Source: an uncultured Acidimicrobiales bacterium (GTDB lineage Bacteria > Actinomycetota > Acidimicrobiia > Acidimicrobiales > SZUA-35). Taken from it: a DNA stretch of 18,187 bases. Shown here piece by piece: positions 9,071 to 15,547 of this stretch; within the stretch, counting starts at the first letter, position 1, and each line of letters opens with the position of its first letter. The notes under the pieces are model-generated. The model did no database searches, had not been told where the DNA came from, and saw only the letters and a list, made by a program, of their open reading frames with translations. The position numbers and the translations under genes were made by a program. Location of the stretch: positions 1 through 18,187 of the forward strand of contig CALLIQ010000079.1 in assembly GCA_938008925.1 (NCBI GenBank). Direction: 5' to 3'.

Positions 9071-10200
9071 CCGCCGAGGTGGTGTCGCTCGATGCCGGAG
9101 CAGAGGTCACAGCAGGACCTCTGACGGGGGCATCGCTGGATGGCGATCTCGCACTCCAGCTGGTCGGGGTGAGCAAACGCTACGGCGACGTGATCGGGAT
9201 CGACGAGGTGGACCTCTCGGTACCGCGCGGCGAGGTGTTCGGTTTCATTGGCCCGAACGGTGCCGGCAAGACGACGACGATGCGGCTCGTTCTGGATCTG
9301 ATTCGTCCGACGGCGGGGACCATCTCCGTGCTCGGTGTGAATCTCGCTGACCGCGACCCATCGGTCCGCGGCCGCATTGGCTATCTCCCGGCTGAGCTCG
9401 CGCTCGTCGACGGTCTGACGGTCGACGGGTTCTTCGAGTGGATGGCCTCACTCCGTTGTGCCGAGCGGCGATTGTCGGCGGGCTCGCGATTCGGCCGCCG
9501 TCGAGTCGACCGGGATGGCACGAACGGCGCGGACCGTGCTCGCCAGCAGCTCGATCGCGCCCGGTCGCTCTCGGACCGGCTCGATCTCGACCGTCGGCGT
9601 CGCATCGGTGATCTGTCGAGTGGGAACCGACGGAAAGTTGGCCTCGTGCAGGCCTTGATGCATTCCCCGGACCTCGCCGTGCTCGACGAGCCGACGGCGG
9701 GGATCGATCCGATCATGCAGCTCGAGTTCCGACGGCTCGTCCGCGAGCTGGCCGAGAACGGCACGACGGTCTTTTTGTCGTCGCACGTTCTCCACGAAGT
9801 CGAAGACGTGTGCGATCGAGTCGCAACCATCGTCGATGGTCGGTTGCGCGGAGTGCTCTGCCTCGAGGAGTTCCGCCGGCGACCCCAGCGTCACGTCGTT
9901 GTCGTTGTGCAGGGCGAACGACCCGCTTCGCCGGCAGGTCGACGAGGGGTGAGCGGCGCTTCGGTCGCTCGACAGGACCATGACTCATGGCTCGTCGAGT
10001 TCGACGTGACCGGTCCGATGGACGACGTCGCAGCCTGGATCGGAGAGCACTGCGTGATCGACCTCTCCAGTGAGCCGGTGACGCTCGAGCAACGCTTCGT
10101 CGACGAGGTCGGCGGCGATGCGGTCGACGAGGTCGGCGGCGATGCGGTCGGTCTCGGGTCAAAGGGCAGCAGCCGACCTGATCGGGAGGTGGTGCGATGA
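9067..10200 (+). CDS. ABC transporter ATP-binding protein (ABC-2 type)
   Basis: The product has 377 residues. The GTG start overlaps the upstream stop (GTGA). Walker A is GPNGAGKTT (62-70), the signature is the variant LSSGNRRK (183-190) and Walker B LAVLDEPT (203-210) carries Glu208; the H-loop is SSHVLHEVED. An Arg/Asp-rich, low-complexity insert (about 137-170) lies between the Q-loop region and the signature, where family members are shorter. The C-terminal extension (about 285-377) contains two copies of VDEVGGDA from a 24-bp DNA repeat. With the following permease it forms an ABC-2 exporter; the substrate is unknown. Confidence 0.92.
   Translation: MTAEVVSLDAGAEVTAGPLTGASLDGDLALQLVGVSKRYGDVIGIDEVDLSVPRGEVFGFIGPNGAGKTTTMRLVLDLIRPTAGTISVLGVNLADRDPSVRGRIGYLPAELALVDGLTVDGFFEWMASLRCAERRLSAGSRFGRRRVDRDGTNGADRARQQLDRARSLSDRLDLDRRRRIGDLSSGNRRKVGLVQALMHSPDLAVLDEPTAGIDPIMQLEFRRLVRELAENGTTVFLSSHVLHEVEDVCDRVATIVDGRLRGVLCLEEFRRRPQRHVVVVVQGERPASPAGRRGVSGASVARQDHDSWLVEFDVTGPMDDVAAWIGEHCVIDLSSEPVTLEQRFVDEVGGDAVDEVGGDAVGLGSKGSSRPDREVVR
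10099..10146 (+). repeat. Perfect 24-bp tandem duplication in the ABC ATPase gene
   Basis: Two identical copies (10099-10122 and 10123-10146) encode VDEVGGDA twice near the C-terminus. The frame is kept. Copy number could vary between strains. Confidence 0.9.
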
Positions 10201-11018
10201 GAGCTGGAGCGAACGAGGGCCTCGTCGATCTTCCGTTGGTGCGTCGCGTCAGCGAGGACCGACGCCGAGGGGACGCTCTCTGGGCGCTCGGGATCGCCGC
10301 CTACTGCGCGTTGATCGCAGCGTTCTTCCCCAGCGTGCGCGACTCGGAGGCCTTCGCATCCGCCCTGGACGACTATCCGGAACCAGTTCGAGAACTGCTG
10401 GGCGACGCTGCGCTGGATCTCACCTCGGGCCCGGGGTTCTTCCACGCCGAGGTCTTCTCGATCGTGGCGCCTCTGCTGTTCTCGATCGTGGCGATCGGGG
10501 CGGGGGCATCGCTCGCTGGCGACGAACGGGTCGGGCTGATGGACCTCGTGCTCGCCAACGATCTGAGTCGAGGACGCTACGTCGGCGAACGAGCGGTTTC
10601 GATGGTGCTGACGGTGTTGCGGCTCGCATTGGCGATGGTCGTTGCGCTCGCCATCGCTGACCCACTCGTCGAGAGCGACATCGGACTCCGCCCGCTCGTG
10701 ATGGCCGTGGTCGCTTCGACGGTCTTCGCTCTCGTCTTCGGCGCGGTCGCCCTCCTCGTCGCTGCGCAGACCGGGGATCGCTCGGTCGCCGTCGGAGCTG
10801 CGGTTCTCGCGTTCACCCTCGCCTACGTGGCGAGCGCCGCGGCCGAGCTGGTCGATGCCGCCGAACCGCTTCGATCGGTGAGTCCGTATTACTGGCTGGT
10901 GGCTCGTAGCCCGTTGCTCGGTGACGGAGAGCCGATCGCGGTCGTGGCGTGGTGCGGGTTCGTCCTCGCCGCCGTGTGGGTGTCGAGCCAGCGACTCGAG
11001 CGGCGCGACCTGGGGTGA
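10197..11018 (+). CDS. ABC-2 type transporter permease
   Basis: The product has 273 residues. The ATG overlaps the ATPase stop (ATGA) and has GGGAGG upstream. About six membrane segments are visible: ALWALGIAAYCALIAAFF (about 27-44), VAPLLFSIVAIGAGASLA, LRLALAMVVALAIA, LVMAVVASTVFALVFGAVALLVAA, VGAAVLAFTLAYVASAAAEL, and a last one near IAVVAWCGFVLAAVWV. The arrangement fits an ABC-2 membrane protein that pairs with the ATPase just upstream. Cargo is unknown. It is the last gene of the box-driven operon and is followed at once by a repeat array. Confidence 0.85.
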   Translation: MRAGANEGLVDLPLVRRVSEDRRRGDALWALGIAAYCALIAAFFPSVRDSEAFASALDDYPEPVRELLGDAALDLTSGPGFFHAEVFSIVAPLLFSIVAIGAGASLAGDERVGLMDLVLANDLSRGRYVGERAVSMVLTVLRLALAMVVALAIADPLVESDIGLRPLVMAVVASTVFALVFGAVALLVAAQTGDRSVAVGAAVLAFTLAYVASAAAELVDAAEPLRSVSPYYWLVARSPLLGDGEPIAVVAWCGFVLAAVWVSSQRLERRDLG

Positions 11019-11029
11019 GCGACCACTCA

Positions 11030-11107
11030 GCTGGTCAGATCGCTGAGCTGGTCAGATCGCTGAGCTGGCCAGATCACGGGCTGGCCAGATCACGGGCTGG
11101 TCAGATC
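11030..11107. repeat. Five-copy array of a 12-bp core at 16-17 bp spacing
   Basis: GCTGGYCAGATC occurs at 11030, 11047, 11064, 11080 and 11096, at intervals of 17, 17, 16 and 16 bp. The spacers change from GCTGA-like to ACGGG-like half-way, so the array has two sub-types. It starts 11 bp after the permease stop and ends over the stop of the possible small - strand gene. Confidence 0.9.
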
Positions 11108-11331
11108 ACCGGGCGCAGGCTGGCGCCCGGGTGCTCATCGAGCTCGCGTCGAGCGGCGGCGACCCCTTCGAGTCCCGATGCCCGGGTCGCGGAGTCGAGG
11201 TGCCAGCTCTTGCGAGGGGCCCGGCGGGTTCCGCCCCACCCGGCTGAACGCCTGCCCTGGGTCCCATCACCGGGCGGTTCATGCCACAGGCACCCCTGTC
11301 CGGGTCCCGGCCTCGCCTTGCGCCGTGTCAT
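11101..11331 (-). CDS. Possible small conserved-type protein (76 aa)
   Basis: The reading frame has 76 codons. Its second half, about KSWHLDSATRASGLEGVAAA onward, is coding-like: third positions are almost all G or C and the sequence resembles short actinobacterial proteins ending in helical ARREL-type segments. The first half is Gly/Pro/Arg-rich and could be spurious; no Shine-Dalgarno precedes the ATG, so the true start may differ. Its position is plausible: convergent with the ABC permease across the repeat array and divergent from the CBS gene. The 3' end overlaps a GC-rich hairpin. No function is known to me. Confidence 0.4.
   Translation of the reverse strand: MTRRKARPGPGQGCLWHEPPGDGTQGRRSAGWGGTRRAPRKSWHLDSATRASGLEGVAAARRELDEHPGASLRPVI
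11109..11130. other. GC-rich 8-bp hairpin beside the repeat array
   Basis: CCGGGCGC (11109-11116) and GCGCCCGG (11123-11130) pair perfectly around AGGCTG. It lies beyond the permease stop on the + strand and inside the last codons of the possible small gene on the - strand. It may help end permease transcription, but no U-tract follows. Confidence 0.5.
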
Positions 11332-11366
11332 GGGAGCAGCGTTGTCGACATCGGATCAGGCCGGGA

Positions 11367-11380
11367 GGGCACGAAGTCCC
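11367..11380. promoter_or_regulatory. DevR-like box, distal site of CBS gene
   Basis: GGGCACGAAGTCCC has one perfect GTCCC half and a weaker GGGCA half. It lies 60 bp (centre to centre) upstream of the proximal box. Paired sites at this sort of distance are typical of DosR-regulated promoters. No good -10 sits at the standard offset from this copy. Confidence 0.5.
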
Positions 11381-11426
11381 GATCTGGACCAGAACCCGAG
11401 AACGTTCGTCGTTCGCTGAGAGGGCA

Positions 11427-11440
11427 GGGTCCAAAGACTC
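11427..11440 (+). promoter_or_regulatory. DevR-like box, proximal site of CBS gene
   Basis: GGGTCCAAAGACTC lies inside a longer inverted repeat, GGCAGGGT (11423-11430) and ACTCTGCC (11437-11444). Its centre (11433.5) is exactly 42.5 bp from the A of the ATG at 11476, the same geometry as at the PEPCK gene, and the CBS gene has no ribosome site. The -10 at the matching place (CTGACT) is poor: T at -7 but not A at -11. Confidence 0.5.
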
Positions 11441-11475
11441 TGCCGAGGGCGTCCGATCGATGTCTGACTGTTCAC

Positions 11476-11892
11476 ATGACGAAGAGCGAGAACATCCCGT
11501 TCTTGGTGTCCGACCTGATGACAGACGACCTGATCACGATCCCGGTCACCGAACGGGTCGGCTGCGCTCGCGACCTCATCCTCGGTCTCGGGTTCCATGC
11601 GCTACCCGTGCTGGAGAATCTGCCGGAGACAGGGGAACGGGTCATCGGCATCGTCTCGACGCTGGACCTCGCGGAGGATTGGCACGACGACACGCCGGTG
11701 CGTGACGTCATGACCCAGCTCCCGTTCCGCATCGCTGCCGACGCCACCTTGGTCGAGGCGGCCGAGACGATGCTCGAACACGAAGTCCACCACCTGATCG
11801 TCGAACAAGACGGCCGTGCCACGGGCCTCATCTCGTCGTTCGACATGCTCGGCGCCTTCGTGGTCGGGACGCGCGCCGGCGGACGGCGCTGA
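11476..11892 (+). CDS. CBS domain-pair protein (Hrp1/Rv2626c-like)
   Basis: The product has 138 residues: two CBS motifs and little else. The first spans about residues 11-65 (VSDLMTDDLITIPVTE to VIGIVSTLDLAED) and the second about 74-132 (VRDVMTQLPFRIAADATLVE to ATGLISSFDML). Such stand-alone pairs bind adenine nucleotides and act as energy sensors; M. tuberculosis Hrp1, a hypoxia-response DosR-regulon protein, has the same architecture and size. The ATG at 11476 is chosen because the domain begins soon after it, although no Shine-Dalgarno is seen; a leaderless transcript is proposed. A Usp follows 55 bp downstream, probably in the same operon. Confidence 0.88.
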   Translation: MTKSENIPFLVSDLMTDDLITIPVTERVGCARDLILGLGFHALPVLENLPETGERVIGIVSTLDLAEDWHDDTPVRDVMTQLPFRIAADATLVEAAETMLEHEVHHLIVEQDGRATGLISSFDMLGAFVVGTRAGGRR

Positions 11893-11947
11893 CGCAACCG
11901 CCCGTTCATCGACCGATCAACCAGCCAAGGAAGGGAGCTCCTGTCAC

Positions 11948-12370
11948 ATGAGCAGAAGAATCATCGTCGGCGTCGACCGATCTGAGGACGCCGGGTCGGC
12001 CTTTCGGTGGGCCGTCGACAACGCACACTCGGACGACACGGTCGTGGTCTTGCACGTATGGCAGATCGCTGCGGTCGCCGGCCTCGAGACGTGGTACTAC
12101 TCACCGGCCGCTCTGATCGACCGCTCGCAGAAACTCACCCGCAGCCTCGTCGACAGCGTCGACGACCGGCCTGACAACCCGACCTTCGAGTGCGAGAGCC
12201 GAGAGGGTCACGCAGGACGAGTCCTCGTCGAGGCTGGCGAGGATGCCGACCTGCTCGTGGTCGGCAGCCGTGGTCTCGGCGGATTTCGCGGGCTCTTGCT
12301 CGGATCGGTCAGCGACTTCGTGCTGCACCACGCGCCGTGCCCCGTCGCCGTGATCCGAAACCGAAGCTGA
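11948..12370 (+). CDS. Universal stress protein, single UspA domain
   Basis: The product has 140 residues. The start ATG (11948) has AAGGAAGGGAG upstream, at slightly long spacing. It begins RRIIVGVDRSEDAGSAFRWA and has a full nucleotide-binding signature GSRGLGGFRGLLLGSVSDF followed by CPVAVIRN, so it is an ATP-binding type Usp. It lies 55 bp after the CBS gene and is probably co-transcribed with it under the DevR-like boxes. It converges on the response regulator gene with a 22-bp gap. Confidence 0.93.
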   Translation: MSRRIIVGVDRSEDAGSAFRWAVDNAHSDDTVVVLHVWQIAAVAGLETWYYSPAALIDRSQKLTRSLVDSVDDRPDNPTFECESREGHAGRVLVEAGEDADLLVVGSRGLGGFRGLLLGSVSDFVLHHAPCPVAVIRNRS

Positions 12371-12392
12371 CCCGGTTGATCGACCGCGCCGG

Positions 12393-13073
12393 CTAGTCGT
12401 ACTTGCGACGTTGTCGCTCGTCCAGACGAGCGGCGAAGGCCGCGGCCTCGGTTCGGCGGCTCATGCCGAGCTTGGCGAGCATGTTGGACACGTAGTTCTT
12501 GACCGTTTTCTCGGCGAGGAACATCTCGTCGGCGATCTGACGATTGGAGTAGCCCTCACCGATGAGATCGAAGATGCGGTGCTCCTGGTCGGTCAAGGCC
12601 ATGACCTTGCCCTCGTCGCTGTCCTTGAGGCGCGCCATGCCGAGTCGGACCGTGGCCGAATCCAGCAGCTGTGCGCCGCCGGCGACCTTGCGGATCGACT
12701 CGACCAGTTCGTTGCCCCTGACCTGCTTCAAGACGAAGCCAGCCGCACCGGCCATCGCGGCGTCGATCAGGGCTTGGTCGTCGGAGAAGGACGTGAGGAT
12801 GATGCAAGCAACGTCCGGATTGCTCGATCGAATCTCTCGACAGACCTCGATCCCGTTGCCCTCCTCGAGTCGCACGTCGAGAACGGCGACGTCTGGATTG
12901 GTCTTGGCGACCACGCGGAGCGCTTCGGGGCCCGTCGACGCCTCGCTGACGACCTCGATGCCGTCCTCGTTGTCGAGGAGATCGGCGAGTCCTCGTCGAA
13001 CGATTTCGTGGTCGTCCAGCAGGAACACGCGGATCGGTTCAGCGTCTCGCGGCGCGTTCGTCGACTCGTTCAT
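12393..13073 (-). CDS. DevR/DosR-like NarL-family response regulator
   Basis: The product has 226 residues. The receiver domain (about 14-130) has D20/D21, phospho-acceptor D66 (VAVLDVRLEEGNGIEVCREI), T94 and K116. The LuxR-type helix-turn-helix (about 158-217) reads LTDQEHRIFDLIGEGYSNRQ with MFLAEKTVKNYVSNMLAKLG, nearly the DevR signature. The ATG at 13073 gives the family length; the open frame upstream overlaps the divergent Usp-like gene. No Shine-Dalgarno is visible; CAGTCT (13086-13081) would place transcription one base before the ATG. No sensor gene is adjacent, so the HisKA_3 kinase at 4757-5806 is the best candidate partner. Its DNA target is probably the GGGNC-N4-GNCCC box found across the window. 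Confidence 0.92.
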   Translation of the reverse strand: MNESTNAPRDAEPIRVFLLDDHEIVRRGLADLLDNEDGIEVVSEASTGPEALRVVAKTNPDVAVLDVRLEEGNGIEVCREIRSSNPDVACIILTSFSDDQALIDAAMAGAAGFVLKQVRGNELVESIRKVAGGAQLLDSATVRLGMARLKDSDEGKVMALTDQEHRIFDLIGEGYSNRQIADEMFLAEKTVKNYVSNMLAKLGMSRRTEAAAFAARLDERQRRKYD

Positions 13074-13147
13074 CCGGAGAAGACTGCCACGTCGCACGTG
13101 CGCCGTCACGGTGCCGAGATCGGCGTGCCGGAGGAGCGGCGGTGTCC

Positions 13148-13153
13148 TACCGT
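13148..13153 (+). promoter_or_regulatory. Putative -10 of leaderless Usp-like gene
   Basis: TACCGT fits TANNNT and predicts transcription starting at 13160-13161, at the GTG codon. This supports the chosen start, which has no Shine-Dalgarno sequence. No DevR-like box lies in the short 87-bp divergent gap. Confidence 0.4.
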
Positions 13154-13160
13154 CGAGCTC

Positions 13161-13937
13161 GTGACGACTCAGAGCGACGCAGTGGTGCCCATCGGCACGG
13201 AGGTGGTCGTGGCCACCGGGACCGGCGACCGGGATGATCCGACAGCCATCGGTCCAGATCTCGCCGCCCGGCTCGACGTGCCGTTGCGGTGGTTGCACGT
13301 CGATCCCATCGAGGGAACGGATCTCGCGATCGCCATCGCGGAGCAGCTCGACGCCGACTCGGTGCTCGTGATTCACAGCGAGCACGCCAATCGGTGGTCG
13401 GGCAAGTGGTCGATCGCCGAGCACGTGATCGACGAATGGGGCGGCCTCACCGTTGCGACCGGGCCCCGGCACATCGCTGGCTGGGGGCCGGGACCGGTGC
13501 TGGTGGGAGTCGATGGATCCGAGCGGGCGGATCGCGCCGTTGGGACGGCTGCGACGCTGGCCGGTCTTCTCGGCGTCGGACTCGTCGTTTGTCGGGTTGT
13601 TTCCGCCGCGCTCGAGGCGGAGGCTGACGACATCGCATCGGGCCTGGAACAGCGCTGGTCGACTGCCGCGTCTGGTGATGCAGACGGCCCGGGACCGGTC
13701 ACCGTCGCAACGCCGGTCGGAAACGACCCGATCTCGGCGCTGGTGAGCGAGGCCGAGCATCGAACGTGTGCCGCCATCGTCTTGAGCAGTCTGGGGGATC
13801 GGGCGACACGGCGTTCGTCGATCAGCCGCACGTGTTCTGGCGTGATCGCGGGGGCGACCCAGCCGGTGGTGATCGTCGGTTCACGGTCGGCCGACCTCGA
13901 GCCGTCTGGAGCGACCGTCGCGGACGTTGGTCCCTAG
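13161..13937 (+). CDS. Divergent Usp-like protein (two half-domains)
   Basis: The product has 258 residues. The GTG at 13161 is chosen because coding character begins there and a -10 sits just upstream; the frame stays open further left only as a shadow of the regulator. The second half (about 110-245) has a Usp start, GPVLVGVDGSERADRAVGTA, and a terminal strand TQPVVIVGS. The nucleotide-binding glycine motif is missing: the corresponding segment reads LSSLGDRATRRSSISRTCSG. The first half (about 10-105) looks like a more decayed Usp fold. It is therefore probably a non-ATP-binding tandem Usp. It stands divergently next to the response regulator and may form an operon with the unknown gene downstream. 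Confidence 0.72.
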   Translation: MTTQSDAVVPIGTEVVVATGTGDRDDPTAIGPDLAARLDVPLRWLHVDPIEGTDLAIAIAEQLDADSVLVIHSEHANRWSGKWSIAEHVIDEWGGLTVATGPRHIAGWGPGPVLVGVDGSERADRAVGTAATLAGLLGVGLVVCRVVSAALEAEADDIASGLEQRWSTAASGDADGPGPVTVATPVGNDPISALVSEAEHRTCAAIVLSSLGDRATRRSSISRTCSGVIAGATQPVVIVGSRSADLEPSGATVADVGP

Positions 13938-13969
13938 CGAGTGGTTCCCCGCTGGTTCATGGTGACGCC

Positions 13970-14542
13970 ATGAGCACAGCGTCCGATCAACCAATGTCGA
14001 TCCACGACTTTCATGGCGTCGACTTGCCCTTCGAGACGGCTGCCGGCGGCTTCGTGAATTTCGTGAGTGACCGTCTGATCGCAGCCCTCGTCACCGAAGC
14101 ATGGGCCGTGGAGTCCTCAGAGGTCGGGCGCACGCTCGGCTACGGGGGAGCCGGTCCGGTTCCGGTGGTGGTCGACGCGTGGGTCGGTCGACCACGACCT
14201 CGCCTCGACGCTCTCGTCCTCCCGATCGCTTGGTCGGGCCAGGCGACGGAGCGGGGTGGCAGCGAACCAATCCCACCGATCGAGGCGGACCTCGAACTCG
14301 TGGCGTTCGGCGCTGCGCGCAGTCATCTCCACCTGCTCGGCGTGTCCCGACTTCGGCCGGGAACGCCAGGGCGAACGAGTCGAGCAAGCCTGGAACAACG
14401 GCTGGCGGTCGCGATTGCTCGACACGTGCTGGTCTCGCTGGCCAACAGCCTGGAAGGGGCAAGCCGAGTCGAAGCGCACGCACGCAACAGCGCCGGATGG
14501 CCGTCGACAACGACGGGGTTCGCGAGGAATCGAACGGGTTGA
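13970..14542 (+). CDS. Protein of unknown function (190 aa)
   Basis: I do not recognise a family. The ATG at 13970 lies 32 bp after the Usp-like gene. No Shine-Dalgarno is present, but CATGGT (13958-13963) occupies -12 to -7 of the ATG, so it could have its own leaderless transcript. The sequence looks like a mixed alpha/beta soluble protein: beta-like strands (GPVPVVVDAWVG, RLDALVLPIAW, EADLELVAFGAA, HLHLLGVSRL) followed by a long helix (LEQRLAVAIARHVLVSLANS). There is no signal peptide or membrane segment. The last about 25 residues are low complexity, so the end could be affected by a frame error. It sits within the stress-gene cluster and converges on a tandem Usp gene. Confidence 0.6.
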   Translation: MSTASDQPMSIHDFHGVDLPFETAAGGFVNFVSDRLIAALVTEAWAVESSEVGRTLGYGGAGPVPVVVDAWVGRPRPRLDALVLPIAWSGQATERGGSEPIPPIEADLELVAFGAARSHLHLLGVSRLRPGTPGRTSRASLEQRLAVAIARHVLVSLANSLEGASRVEAHARNSAGWPSTTTGFARNRTG

Positions 14543-14546
14543 GCGT

Positions 14547-14562
14547 CTTCGGTCTGCCGAGG
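14547..14562. terminator. Possible bidirectional terminator hairpin
   Basis: CTTCGG (14547-14552) and CCGAGG (14557-14562) pair around TCTG, with one G-U. It lies exactly between the stops of two convergent genes (14542 and 14573). No U-tract is present on either side. Confidence 0.35.
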
Positions 14563-14572
14563 CCCGGTTCGA

Positions 14573-15517
14573 TCAGTCGACTGGCACGATGACCGTCGGG
14601 GTCGCCGTTCGGTGCGTCAGCGCCGTCGCAACTGATCCAAGGACCAGGTGCGCCACGCCTCGATGGCCTCGTGCGCCGACGACAACGATGTCACCGCCGG
14701 CTCGAGCGAGGGCGTTTCGAGGGTCGGCCATCGACACGGTCATCGTCAGCTCGTAGTCCTCGCCCGGTCGGTCGACCCGATTGACCGCCCGGTCGACCGT
14801 CGTGGCGAGCAGCGAACGCGCTCGCTCTTCGAGCCGATCTGCATCGAACCCGGCGAGTTCATACGTCGCCCCCACCGGGGTGAACGCGTGGATCGCTTCG
14901 ATGGTCGATCCGGCGGCCGCGTGTTCGATCGTCCACGCCAGCGCGGCGACCGAATTGTCCGACCCGTCGACGCCGACCACGAAGTGAGCGCCGCGTGCGG
15001 GGCTCACCTCGACGACAGCGTCTCCAGCTTTCTCGGGCTTGTTTGCGCCGGGCTCGCCGGTCGGCACGATGAGCACCGGAACCGGCGAGTGAGCTGCGCA
15101 GTAGGAGTTCGTGGATCCGAGGACCGCCTCGGTCATGGCACTTCGGCCCCGAGATCCGACGACGAGCATGTCCGTCCGGCCTGCGACATCGGAGAGAACT
15201 CGACCCGCATGACCACATGCGATGATCGCGGATCGCAGCCGATGACGCTCGATACGTGCCGTGGCCTGGTCGATCACTTCTCTCGCTTTGTCCTCGAAGA
15301 AGTCGCGCTGTGGTGGCATCGGGTTGCCCGGAACGGGCGGTGTGGCTGCCCACCACGGCATGCGCCAGGCGGTGGCCGGCTGGATGTCGGCATCGGTGGC
15401 CTGGGTCGCCCACCGGAGGGCGTCACACGAACCGTCCGACCCGTCGATGCCGACGGTCACCGTCTTGAGACCGGTGAGAAGCTTCGTTGCCCCCTCGTTC
15501 ATGTCGGCCGCCTCCAT
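14573..15517 (-). CDS. Universal stress protein, tandem UspA domains
   Basis: The product has 314 residues from the chosen start. Domain 1 (about 18-160) begins KTVTVGIDGSDGSCDALRWA and has GSRGRSAMTEAVLGSTNS with VPVLIVP. Domain 2 (about 180-312) begins HFVVGVDGSDNSVAALAWTI and has GARGHRGVAHLVLGSVAT with TVIVPVD. Both keep the nucleotide-binding glycine motif. The start is ambiguous: ATG/GTG codons at 15547, 15532, 15517 and 15502 are all in frame, and the last three each have GGAGG 8 nt upstream. I chose 15517. The stop of the cyclic-nucleotide-domain gene lies at 15534-15536, so the two genes are closely coupled. Confidence 0.9.
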   Translation of the reverse strand: MEAADMNEGATKLLTGLKTVTVGIDGSDGSCDALRWATQATDADIQPATAWRMPWWAATPPVPGNPMPPQRDFFEDKAREVIDQATARIERHRLRSAIIACGHAGRVLSDVAGRTDMLVVGSRGRSAMTEAVLGSTNSYCAAHSPVPVLIVPTGEPGANKPEKAGDAVVEVSPARGAHFVVGVDGSDNSVAALAWTIEHAAAGSTIEAIHAFTPVGATYELAGFDADRLEERARSLLATTVDRAVNRVDRPGEDYELTMTVSMADPRNALARAGGDIVVVGARGHRGVAHLVLGSVATALTHRTATPTVIVPVD

Positions 15518-15547
15518 GTCAGTCACCTCCACGTCAGTCACCTCCAT
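15503..15547 (-). repeat. Triple 15-bp start-codon/ribosome-site repeat
   Basis: On the coding strand three units of 15 bp follow each other: ATGGAGGTGACTGAC, GTGGAGGTGACTGAC and ATGGAGGCGGCCGAC, then ATG at 15502. Each unit carries a start codon and a GGAGG placed 8 nt before the next start, all in one frame. The result is a ladder of three properly spaced ribosome sites at the head of the tandem Usp gene. Confidence 0.85.

Larger units (their letters stand above)
11019..11475. other. Intergenic region with repeat array, hairpins and two boxes
   Basis: This stretch of 457 bp separates the ABC permease from the CBS gene. From left to right it holds a five-copy 12-bp repeat array (11030-11107), an 8-bp GC-rich hairpin (11109-11130), a possible small gene on the - strand (11101-11331) and two DevR-like boxes (11367-11380 and 11427-11440). 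The middle part is open on the + strand as well, but with no coding-like protein. Confidence 0.6.

Noticed and set aside
11030..11107. CRISPR array
   Set aside because: The units are 12-bp cores at 16-17 bp spacing with near-identical spacers, far too short for CRISPR, and no cas genes are present.
11109..11444. Riboswitch or housekeeping RNA (cobalamin, c-di-GMP, RNase P, SRP or tmRNA)
   Set aside because: I compared the region on both strands with the conserved cores of these RNAs and found no match; the hairpin at 11423-11444 is explained by the operator palindrome.
12371..12392. Terminator between Usp and response regulator genes
   Set aside because: The only inverted repeat has a 2-nt loop and is too short to support a call.
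12411..13160. Upstream part of a 508-codon + strand frame
   Set aside because: It is antisense to the response regulator; only the portion from 13161 resembles a protein family.
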